Made by a program: the position numbers and the translations under genes. Positions 42,428-50,800 of a stretch of 64,000 bases of DNA are shown here, in pieces. The stretch covers positions 1 to 64,000 of the forward strand of contig DATMBG010000003.1 in NCBI GenBank assembly GCA_035559535.1, in the 5' to 3' direction. This DNA is from Candidatus Limnocylindrales bacterium. Lineage in GTDB: Bacteria > Moduliflexota > Moduliflexia > Moduliflexales > JAUQPW01. The notes below the pieces were generated by a model. That model had not been told where the DNA came from. It searched no databases and worked only from the letters and a program-made list of their open reading frames with translations. The stretch's first letter is position 1, and each line of letters opens with the position of its first letter.

Positions 42428-45139
42428 ATGAAGACTTTTTTAAATTTAACCCAAAAGAGGAAATGGTTAAATGCAGTAATTTTCATACTTCCGTTTAACT
42501 TGAGCTTACTTATTTTCTTTGGTTATCATCCCCCGGCATGGGCTCAACCCTTTCCAACCCACTCCGGCCCCATAGATATTACCCCGAACGGTAATTTTGT
42601 ATTTATGGTAAATCCGGATAACAACAGTTTTTCCATTTTCAATACCCTCACTAACACAAGGGTTGGGAATCCAATCCCGGTTGGCACAGAGCCCCAAAGC
42701 GTTGCCATTCATCCTGGCGGTATCAGAGCTTATATTACCAATATGGTCGATGGAACCGTCTCGGTTTTTCGGATAAATCAAAACACAGGGGCTGTCCAGT
42801 TTTGCAAGACGGTGAAAGTAGGTACCGAACCTTATGGAGTGGCCGTTACCCCCAATGGAGCTTTTCTTTATGTGGCCAATGCTTCATCCAATGATGTGAC
42901 CGTTATTGATACCAGTGCAGATTTTAGTCCTGTCTGTAACGCTGCCAGTAATCCTGTAGTTACCACAATTCCTGTAGAGAACGACCCAAGGGGAATTGCC
43001 ATTACCGCCGATAGTTTCAAAGTCTATGTCACGCATTTCTTTGCTCAACTCCGACCCGGTAGAACCCCCTATGATGAAGGACGGGATGACAGTAAAGAAG
43101 GGCGGGTTACCCTCATTTCGACCCTTTTTCAGAGGGTTGAAAAAACCATTGCCCTGGCTCCTTTACTGGATACCGGGTTTAGGGCAGATGGATCGACCAT
43201 CAATCGAATTCCTTGTAGTGTGACGGGTTGTATACCTCCGGCTGGAGGAGGGTTACCTACGGGGGCATTTCCCAATTTGATGCAAAGCATTACCATCAAT
43301 CCTTTCTTCAACAGGGCTTATCTGCCCAATACCGGAGCTTCTCCCGATGGTCCGGTGCGGTTTAATGTCAACGTTCAGAGTTTTCTTTCGGTATTCGATA
43401 CGGTTTTAGACCAGGATTCGAGTCAGACGATTAACATGAACAGTGGGATCCAGAATGAGAGTGAAACCACCCGATTGTTTCCTACAAATCCCTTTGCCAT
43501 CGCCTTTAAACGCTCAAACCCAAGCGAAGGTTATGTTACGGCGAAGGCTATTAATCAGATTATACGGGTTAATCTGGACCCAAGCGGAACTCCCACGATT
43601 AATGCCCCAAACCCGGTCAGGGTTAATGTGGGAAAGGATCCCCGGGGAATTGTTATCCATCCCGATGATACAAAGGCCTATGTCATGAACTATATCTCCA
43701 GGAACCTGACGGTGGTTGATATTTCCGGTGCAACACCTGGTGTGATTACGACCATTGATCAGCCCGATCTCCTCCCAACCCCGGGCTCATTCGAAGAGTT
43801 TGTTCATCGCGGAAAGGAGTTATTTAATACCTCTGTTGGACCGGCAGGAACCGCTCCCCAATCGGATCCACCGGCCGGCCGAATGTCCAGTGAAGGATGG
43901 GGATCTTGTTTTTCATGCCATGAAGATGGCCGTACCGACAATGTAACCTGGATGTTTGCAGATGGACCTCGCCAGGCCATTTCCATGGATGCTACCTTTG
44001 ATCCCCATGATTACACCAAACAGCGTGTACTGAACTTCTCGGCCACCCGAGATGAGGTGCAGGATTTTGAGTTGAATATTCGAGGCGTATCGGGAGGACA
44101 GGGCCTGATCACGGATGGGCAACCGGTACTTAACTTAACACCTACAGCTAATTCTGGAAGAAGCTTGGATCTGGATGCCATTGCTACCTTCATACAACTG
44201 GGAGTCCGATCTCGCATAGCTCCGCCGGTACCCAAGAGCGCCCAAAAGGCTGTGACCAAAGGCCGACAGGTTTTTCAAGATGCAGGCTGTGTAGTCTGTC
44301 ACAGTGGCGGTGACTGGACCAGTAGTATCCGTGATTTTACACCCCCTCCGTCCGGAGAACCTATCCTCGATACCCAACTTATCCGGTTCCTGAGCAGAGT
44401 AGGAACGTTTGATATTGACCTCTTTGGGGATGGTAGAGGGAATGAGATCCGAGCCAATACCGTCGGCTTCAATCAACAGGCACGGGGACTGGATGGTTTT
44501 AATCCGCCTTCACTATTGGGGGTTTTTGCTACGGCGCCTTATTTCCATAACGGATCAGCCCGTACCTTGGAACAGGTTATCGTTGGAACTCCCCGACATC
44601 CAGGAGATGTGCACGTGGTACCGGATCCCAGGGATCGAATTCCACTTATTGCCTTCCTTAGGACCATTGACGAAAAGACTGCGCCTTTCCAGCAACAGAG
44701 TCCTGTACCTCCGGCTCCTACCCCTGCTCCGGTAACAAACTTCAGGGCAACCCTGAGCGGTGGAAACGAGGTACCTCCCGTGACCACCAATGCCACGGCA
44801 GCCGCTACCTTTACTTTGCAGGGGACCACGGTTAGCTATCGAATTGATGTAACCAACCTGGGCGGTCCCGGCAATGATATAACTGCCGCGCATATCCACT
44901 CCGGTGCAACCGGAGTTAACGGGCCTATTCGGGTGACCTTATTACCGGCACCGGTCACGGGCCTGACAGCTCCTCTCACGGGAGTCCTGGTTCAGGGAAC
45001 CTTCACCTCGGCAGACGTTCAGGGAATCACCTTCGATCAATTGATAACGGAAATGCGTAACGGAACCGCTTATGTTAATATTCATACCACCGTGAACCCG
45101 AACGGTGAAATCCGAGGCCAGGTTCAACTACAGCCATAA
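42428..45139 (+). CDS. YVTN beta-propeller / di-heme cytochrome / CHRD fusion
   Basis: A 903-residue exported protein. A signal peptide ends near PAWAQP. Residues 40-450 are YVTN-type beta-propeller repeats (GTEPQSVAIHPGGIRAYITN, GTEPYGVAVTPNGAFLYVAN, GKDPRGIVIHPDDTKAYVMN). Residues 460-760 hold two heme c sites, CFSCH (about 497) and CVVCH (about 621), with the MauG/cytochrome c peroxidase-like LGVFATAPYFHNGSARTLEQV. Residues 775-903 are a CHRD domain (NFRATLSGGNEVPPV, AAHIHSGATGVNGPI). Heme attachment means a periplasmic or surface redox protein; the CHRD and propeller parts suggest anchoring or substrate capture. GAAAGGAG lies upstream. Partner and substrate unknown. Confidence 0.85.
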   Translation: MKTFLNLTQKRKWLNAVIFILPFNLSLLIFFGYHPPAWAQPFPTHSGPIDITPNGNFVFMVNPDNNSFSIFNTLTNTRVGNPIPVGTEPQSVAIHPGGIRAYITNMVDGTVSVFRINQNTGAVQFCKTVKVGTEPYGVAVTPNGAFLYVANASSNDVTVIDTSADFSPVCNAASNPVVTTIPVENDPRGIAITADSFKVYVTHFFAQLRPGRTPYDEGRDDSKEGRVTLISTLFQRVEKTIALAPLLDTGFRADGSTINRIPCSVTGCIPPAGGGLPTGAFPNLMQSITINPFFNRAYLPNTGASPDGPVRFNVNVQSFLSVFDTVLDQDSSQTINMNSGIQNESETTRLFPTNPFAIAFKRSNPSEGYVTAKAINQIIRVNLDPSGTPTINAPNPVRVNVGKDPRGIVIHPDDTKAYVMNYISRNLTVVDISGATPGVITTIDQPDLLPTPGSFEEFVHRGKELFNTSVGPAGTAPQSDPPAGRMSSEGWGSCFSCHEDGRTDNVTWMFADGPRQAISMDATFDPHDYTKQRVLNFSATRDEVQDFELNIRGVSGGQGLITDGQPVLNLTPTANSGRSLDLDAIATFIQLGVRSRIAPPVPKSAQKAVTKGRQVFQDAGCVVCHSGGDWTSSIRDFTPPPSGEPILDTQLIRFLSRVGTFDIDLFGDGRGNEIRANTVGFNQQARGLDGFNPPSLLGVFATAPYFHNGSARTLEQVIVGTPRHPGDVHVVPDPRDRIPLIAFLRTIDEKTAPFQQQSPVPPAPTPAPVTNFRATLSGGNEVPPVTTNATAAATFTLQGTTVSYRIDVTNLGGPGNDITAAHIHSGATGVNGPIRVTLLPAPVTGLTAPLTGVLVQGTFTSADVQGITFDQLITEMRNGTAYVNIHTTVNPNGEIRGQVQLQP

Positions 45140-45158
45140 AATCATGCTTCCTCACCCC

Positions 45159-45204
45159 CTCCCACCCCTTCCCTCCCTGTGAGCGGGGAGGGAAGGGGTG
45201 GGAG
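45159..45204. terminator. 19-bp perfect hairpin, bidirectional 3' end
   Basis: Arms CTCCCACCCCTTCCCTCCC (45159-45177) and GGGAGGGAAGGGGTGGGAG (45186-45204) are exact reverse complements with an 8-base loop, 20 bases after the YVTN/cytochrome stop. It has no T-run, so termination is inferred from its position and stability; it may instead be only a C-rich repeat. Confidence 0.5.
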
Positions 45205-45210
45205 CATAAG

Positions 45211-45290
45211 CGCCAGGATAAGGATAAAAAGCCTCGTTAGGGGCGAACCGTGGGTAGCCCCCGACGCAAGTTGGGGGTTTCAGTCATAGG
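45211..45290 (+). repeat. Dispersed repeat element, copy 2 (truncated)
   Basis: Contains CGCCAGGATAAGG, AAAAAGCCTCGTTAGGGGCG, CCGTGGGTAGCCCCCGAC and TTTCAGTCAT, then diverges. It lacks the downstream half present in copies 1 and 3. Confidence 0.75.
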
Positions 45291-45504
45291 GAGGAACAGA
45301 TAAAAGGAGGGGTATCCTAGATCTCAGAACGGGCTCTGATGCGGAATTCCTCGAGGATGGCCTGAAGTTCCAAGGTTGATTCGGGCCGTATATCAGAAGC
45401 CGGAAGCCATAGGTAAAAAGCAGCAGGCCAGAGGCAGTGGATCCGGAACAGGATAACACATAAAGGGATGAGTCCCTGCCTCTTGGTCCTTACCTTGTAA
45501 AGGA

Positions 45505-46590
45505 TTAAGTCTCCGGGAAAAGATTAAAGCTGATTGGAAACTCCATCAATCCCCTTAATCCTAATCCGACCGCAATACTCCATAGCGAGTTATCTTCCTC
45601 TACTTCTCCCCGGGTTTCGATTTTGTTAAATGGATTCACTTTGATTACAGGTACGTTTAGACGTCTTTCAAGATACTTATCCAGATTCTTTAACCGACTC
45701 CCACCCCCCATCAACACAAGAGCTTGAGGAGTGACCAGGTCGGGATGATCGACATAGTAAGAAATCTTGAAAGATCGCTCGGTTTCGATAATCAATTGAT
45801 CTAGAATAGGTTCTAATGCGTAATAGATCTCCCTGGCCGTCTCATCAGTTTCCCCTGGAGTGAGGGCAATTCCTGGGTTTATTTCCATGGCTGCGGCTCT
45901 TTCCCAGTCAAGATCCAGCTTGTCTTTAATGGCAGTCACGACCGTATCTCCCCCGATGGGGATATCCCGGCTAAAGCGAAGGAGTTCTTCCTTCAAAAGA
46001 GTTATGGTGGTAGTCGTCGCACCTATATCCATAAGGGCGATAGTCTCCCTGGAACTCGGATTGTAGTTATACAGGTAACAATTTATCTGGGCAATGGGAA
46101 TGATTTCTAATATCCTGGTACTAAAGTCTCCTGCCTTCAGGATAGAAGTATATTGCTCCAAAAGATCCTTTCTTAAGGCAACCAGAAGTATTTGTGCTTT
46201 TTTATTTAGAAGCTTCTTTTGAAGATGGTAAGAGAAGGTAATGTCTTTAGGAGGAAAGGGAAGGAGTTTTCGCACCTCAGATTCTAAAGCTTTGTGAATT
46301 TGCTCAGGATCTGAGGTAGCCAGTTGAATATATTTTAAGGTAATTTGACTTTTCGGCATACCTAATACTACGGTAGATGCCGAGAAGGGGTTCTCGGGTT
46401 GGGGTAGTCCGGTAAGGTGACCCCGAAGAATCCCTTGAATAAAAGCCGGGATCTCTTCAAATTGTTGGGGAGTCTCAACCTTGAGTTTGCGACCGAGCTC
46501 GATTTTCTTACCGGATTTTCGGAGTTCCACCAGCTTGGTATAACGAGAACCGATATCTAAACCAAGGACTGTAGATAAATCTAGTGCCAT
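45505..46590 (-). CDS. pilM: PilM-like type IV pilus assembly ATPase (orphan)
   Basis: A 361-residue actin-fold (FtsA-like) protein of the PilM family. The phosphate-1 motif is TVLGLDIGSRYTKLVEL, phosphate-2 is ETIALMDIGATTTTITLL and the adenosine motif is ALVLMGGGSRLKNLDKYLE. PilM forms a cytoplasmic ring beneath the type IV pilus inner-membrane complex PilN-PilO. No pilN, pilO, pilP or pilQ follows; the downstream region is a repeat-filled gap and a convergent gene. The ATG at 46590 has AAGGA about eight bases upstream and is preferred over 46596. It may be a relocated pilM or a PilM-like protein of another system. Confidence 0.85.
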   Translation of the reverse strand: MALDLSTVLGLDIGSRYTKLVELRKSGKKIELGRKLKVETPQQFEEIPAFIQGILRGHLTGLPQPENPFSASTVVLGMPKSQITLKYIQLATSDPEQIHKALESEVRKLLPFPPKDITFSYHLQKKLLNKKAQILLVALRKDLLEQYTSILKAGDFSTRILEIIPIAQINCYLYNYNPSSRETIALMDIGATTTTITLLKEELLRFSRDIPIGGDTVVTAIKDKLDLDWERAAAMEINPGIALTPGETDETAREIYYALEPILDQLIIETERSFKISYYVDHPDLVTPQALVLMGGGSRLKNLDKYLERRLNVPVIKVNPFNKIETRGEVEEDNSLWSIAVGLGLRGLMEFPISFNLFPET

Positions 46591-46945
46591 AGGCATATCC
46601 TTTCCGGATGAGTGGTTAAAGGATAAACGGTTATTCTTTTATTAAAGTAGATTCCAGGAAAAAAAGCAATAAAAATTCTCAAACTTCATAAATTTCTTAT
46701 AAAAGATGCTTTACAAATCGATAAAAATAAATATACTTCCTTGCTGAATCTGATTTTTATACTTTTTTAAGTGATAAAGAATCTGTCCTCGCTCCCCGCA
46801 ATGGGAACCGAAGCCCACAGGGAGGGAGATGGTTTCATTCCTATTGCCGGTGGCAAGGACCTGTTTAAAGTATCCTTCTCAACTTGAGAAAGTCTTATAG
46901 AAGGAGTCCCTGTTGGGTTTTAGGAAAAAGAAAAGGGGAAAGGCT
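46591..46945. other. Divergent intergenic region with structured leader
   Basis: 355 bases between pilM and the PEP-mutase-family gene. The first 190 are AT-rich; 46785-46868 is copy B of the leader element. Two ribosome binding sites, AAGGAG before a TTG at 46913 and AGGGG before the ATG at 46946, make the downstream start ambiguous. Confidence 0.6.
46785..46868 (+). ncRNA. Candidate structured leader RNA, copy B
   Basis: Plus-strand partner of 1908-2013. It can fold as a rod: GTCCT with AGGAC (46785-46789/46856-46860), GCAAT with ATTGC (46798-46802/46843-46847) and GAAGCC with GGTTTC (46810-46815/46831-46836). The last stem is preserved in copy A as AAGCC with GGCTT, where a G-U pair becomes G-C. 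It precedes a gene in the same direction. No known riboswitch class was recognised. Confidence 0.4.
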
Positions 46946-47806
46946 ATGAGAAAAGCCACTTTAAGAGAACTTTTAAGCCGGGAGCAAATTTTAGTGGTTC
47001 CGGCTTCCTTTGATATGGTTTCCGGCAAGGTCATCGAACAGGCAGGTTTTGAAGCCGTTTACCTCTCAGGGTATGGCCATACGGCATCGCACCTGGGCCT
47101 TCCCGATGCAGGCTTGATCTCTTTTGCAGAAATGGTGGAACGGGTCCACAATTTGGCCCGGTCGGTAAATATTCCCGTGGTGGCCGATGGAGATACCGGA
47201 TTTGGGAATGCCATCAATGTACGCCGGACGGTTCAGGAATATGAATGGGCGGGGGCGCAAGCCATTCAAATCGAAGATCAAGAAATACCTAAAAAATGCG
47301 GACATACCTCTGGCAAACGCCTCATCGATGCAAAGGAAATGGCCTTAAAGGTAGAAGCAGCTGTAAACTCAAGGCAAAGCGACGACTTTCTGATTATTGC
47401 CCGAACAGATGCCGTTACCGTAACAGGAATTGAGGATGCTATTTACCGTGGACAACTCTATGAGAAGGCGGGAGCCGATATTATTTTTGTCGAATCTCCT
47501 ACCACGTTAGAGGAATTGAAACGGGCCGGAGGATCTTTTAAAGTTCCCACCATGGCCAATATGGTTGAAGGAGGAAAAACCCCTTTGGTCTCCAACCAGG
47601 AATTACAATCCTTCGGATTTAAGTTGGTTGCCTATCCCGTTACACTCCTCCTGGCCTCCATCACAGCCATGAAAAGAGCTCTCGCCGTTCTAAAAGAAAA
47701 AGGAACCACGAAAGAGCTGGTTGAAGAAATGATTCGCTTTAAGGAATTAGATGAACTCATAGGATTCCCAGAAGTTCGAGCCTGGGAAGCTCGATATTCT
47801 CTTTAA
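46946..47806 (+). CDS. Isocitrate lyase/PEP mutase-family enzyme
   Basis: A 286-residue TIM-barrel enzyme of the ICL/PEPM superfamily. Recognisable elements are PASFDMVSGKVIEQAGF, the metal site in VVADGDTGFG, IEDQEIPKKCGHTSGK with the flexible-loop KKCGH, and IIARTDAV. Members cleave or form C-C or P-C bonds: methylisocitrate lyase, oxaloacetate decarboxylase or phosphonopyruvate-acting enzymes. The loop KKCGH is of lyase type, but no prp or phosphonate gene is adjacent, so the substrate is open. The start at 46946 begins directly at the conserved MRKATLRELL; a TTG at 46913 with AAGGAG would add eleven basic residues. Confidence 0.82.
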   Translation: MRKATLRELLSREQILVVPASFDMVSGKVIEQAGFEAVYLSGYGHTASHLGLPDAGLISFAEMVERVHNLARSVNIPVVADGDTGFGNAINVRRTVQEYEWAGAQAIQIEDQEIPKKCGHTSGKRLIDAKEMALKVEAAVNSRQSDDFLIIARTDAVTVTGIEDAIYRGQLYEKAGADIIFVESPTTLEELKRAGGSFKVPTMANMVEGGKTPLVSNQELQSFGFKLVAYPVTLLLASITAMKRALAVLKEKGTTKELVEEMIRFKELDELIGFPEVRAWEARYSL

Positions 47807-47874
47807 TCTATTGTCCATTGTTATACCTCCCACAGGAAGAACAGAGGACAAGGATAATTGAGAACAAAAACCAG

Positions 47875-50800
47875 ATGCAGGTTTCTTTCAAATTGGTAAA
47901 GATCGTGATGGGTGTTTGGATTCTCCTTTTAATGGGAATTCCGGGTAGGGAAGGGTTTAAGATCTTCTCCTATTTTAACACCCAGGCTCCGGCGGGAAAT
48001 GTCTCTGCAGATTATAAACGGCAAACTATGGACAACAGCCAGCAGAGAACAGACAACGAGTTATTGCAACGGTTAGGTAAGGGATGGATCAGTACTATCC
48101 AATATGCGCCAGACGGTAAGTATGTTGCCGTAGCGACATCCATAGGAATAGAATTACGGGATCCGATTACTTTGGCAGAAGTTAAGATGCGATTAGGCAT
48201 GCCCCTACAGGGGCATACCGGACCTATTGGATCCCTCGCTTTCAGCCCCGACGGATCTATTTTAGCTTCTGGAGGATATGATAAAACCATTATTCTTTGG
48301 AAAACTGAAACCGGAGAGAAATTAGCAACCCTTCATGGGCATCAGAATTGGGTTACCGCTCTTGCCTTTAGTAAGGATGGAACTTTACTGGCTTCCGGGA
48401 GCTATGATGAGACGGTTATTCTTTGGGATTTAAAAGCCGGGGTTAGACAGGCTTCACCCCTTAGAACGCTCCGGGGCCATCGAGGTCATGTACTGTCGGT
48501 GGCTTTTAACCCGGCCCGTACTTTGCTGGCTTCCGGCGGTTCAGATCATCAGGTGATTTTATGGGATCTGAAAGCCCTGACCGATTCGAAACCTGCCGTG
48601 GCCGATGACCGGCAATTTTCCCACAAAATTCTGTCGGGCCATCAAGAAGCCATTCAGTCCCTGGCTTTTAACCCGGAGGGATCTTTATTAGTCTCTGGAA
48701 GCGATGATGCCAGCGTGATTTTATGGGATGTTAAAAAAGGGGAAAAGATCCAGGTGATTCGAGATCATCAAGACGCTGTAAAATCGGTTGCTTTTAATCC
48801 CGCCGGAACTTTTTTAGCTTCCGGAAGTTTTGATGGAACCGTGCGGCTTTGGAGTATTTCCCAATTGGGCCGTGAACCTGCCGCTGCATCGAAAACCCTC
48901 CAGAGTCCGGCCCATCATATCTGGTGGGTGACTTTCAGCCCGGACGGTCATTTCCTGCTCTCAAGCAGCGCTGAAAATAGGCTCGTCCGATGGGATCTCC
49001 AAAATGGAGATGTGGCCCACTCTACCCCTACGGTAGTATGGGATCATACCTCTCCCCTTTGGTCCTCGGCCATAAGCCAGAAGACTTTAGCCCTGGCAGG
49101 CGATAATGGGATGTTGGAGCTATGGAACCTGACCTCGGTCCTCCAGCCGGGGGAGAAGAATGGAAAAAGGGAAGAAAAAAGTGAAAGCCTACGTAACTCT
49201 GAACCTTCCCGTTCTTCTTTACAGGGTCATCTGGGTGCTGTGAGAACCGTCGCCTTTAACCGAGAAGGTACCCTGCTGGCTTCAGGCGGAGAGGATAAAC
49301 AGATTATCCTCTGGGATGCCCAAAATGGCGTGAAACAGCGGGTATTGGAGGGACATGGGGGTTCTGTCCTAAGGCTTGCTTTCAGCCCGGATGATGCTTT
49401 TCTGGCATCCGGTGGAGACGATCAGATGATCTTCCTGTGGGATCTTCAGACCGGAGAGAAGGTAAAAACCTTATGGAACCAAAGCCAGGATGTTTTGACC
49501 CTTGTTTTTAGTCCCGATGGAAAAGTTTTAATATCAGCAGGCTCCGATGGAACCATTATATTTTGGGATATAGAACAGGGAGAGCCTATCCATACCCTGA
49601 CAAGACCCGGCAACTGGATGAGTTCCCTGGCCTTGAGTCCAGATGGGGAACTTTTGGCTATAGGGAATCTGGATAACTCGGTAACCCTCTGGAGTATTTC
49701 CGATAACCGGGAGGTGAGAACCCTCCGGGGGCCTACAGGTCCCATTTGGAGTCTGGCTTTCAGTCCGGACGGATCCCGGTTAGCAGGCGCCGGTTCAGAT
49801 TCCATCATCTTCCTCTGGACCGTGAACGAAGGCCAGCTCTTCAAAACCTTAAGAGGTCATACCAGTTGGGTTAATTGCCTGAGTTTTAATCAGGATGGCT
49901 CTTTGTTAATATCCGGGAGTTTTGATGGAACTGCTCTGATATGGAGAATAGACAGGCCGGAAACACTACAAAGCAAAGGACTGGAAGCTGGATTCGGTAA
50001 GCCGAAAGCCGAACGTGGTGAAACGAAAAAACAGAAACCCCTGACTTCCATCCAACGTTCTTCCGGTGAAAAAGTAGAGCTCCGGGATCGGTCCTCCGAT
50101 TCAACCGAAGTCACCCCGGGCTTACAGAATCCGAAAACGGAACCGGAAGAGAAAAACAAAGACAAAGTAACCCCATCCCCTAAAGATAAAGCAATTTCCC
50201 CTCCATCCCCCTCTAAAGTAGAGGAAGTGGATAAAGAAAAGTCCGATAAGGCGGAGAAAATCAAAGCAGACCCTGAAAGTATTTTTCAAAAATGGTATGA
50301 GCTTGGCCTTGCGCGGATGGCCCAAAGGAGATGGGAGAGTGCTATTGAGAATTTAAAGCGGGCTTTGGAAGTGAAACAGGTTGAAGAAGTCAAAGAAAAG
50401 CTTAAGGAAGCTATCCATCACCGATGGTATGATTTAGGGATGGAGCGGATGAAACAAAAACGATGGGAGGATGCCATAGAAAATTTTAACCTTGCCTTAA
50501 GTACCCTGGATACCCCGGAGTCTAGAAAAGGACTTCAGGAAGCCAGTTATCATAAATGGTACGAAGCCGGCCTTAGTCAGGCAGAACGAGGCTTATGGTC
50601 CCAGGCAGGAGCCAGCTTTACCCTGGCCTTGGGCTTTTTAGATACCGAAGAAGCCCGTACCCATTTGAGGGAGGTCCGATATGCCCAATGGTACCAGACA
50701 GGACTCGAGCAGGTTAGCCGGGAACAATGGGCACGAGCCAGGGAGAGTTTTAGGTTGGCCCTCCAGGAGAAGGATACCGAAGAAGCTCGACGCCAGCTTC

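Larger units (their letters stand above)
45140..45504. other. Convergent intergenic region
   Basis: 365 bases between convergent genes. It holds a 19-bp perfect hairpin (45159-45204) and dispersed-repeat copy 2 (45211-45290). The remaining 200 bases have one open minus-strand frame ending near 45315 but no start codon and no family motif, so no gene is called. Confidence 0.6.

Noticed and set aside
45300..45480. Open minus-strand frame after pilM (ends LELQAILEEFRIRARSEI)
   Set aside because: No ATG, GTG or TTG at its beginning, no family similarity; could be a decayed gene but is not supportable.
46785..46868. Known riboswitch (c-di-GMP-I, fluoride or cobalamin)
   Set aside because: Isolated GGGAACC and GAAGCC words resemble parts of c-di-GMP-I, but the conserved P3 and receptor segments are missing; no class fits.
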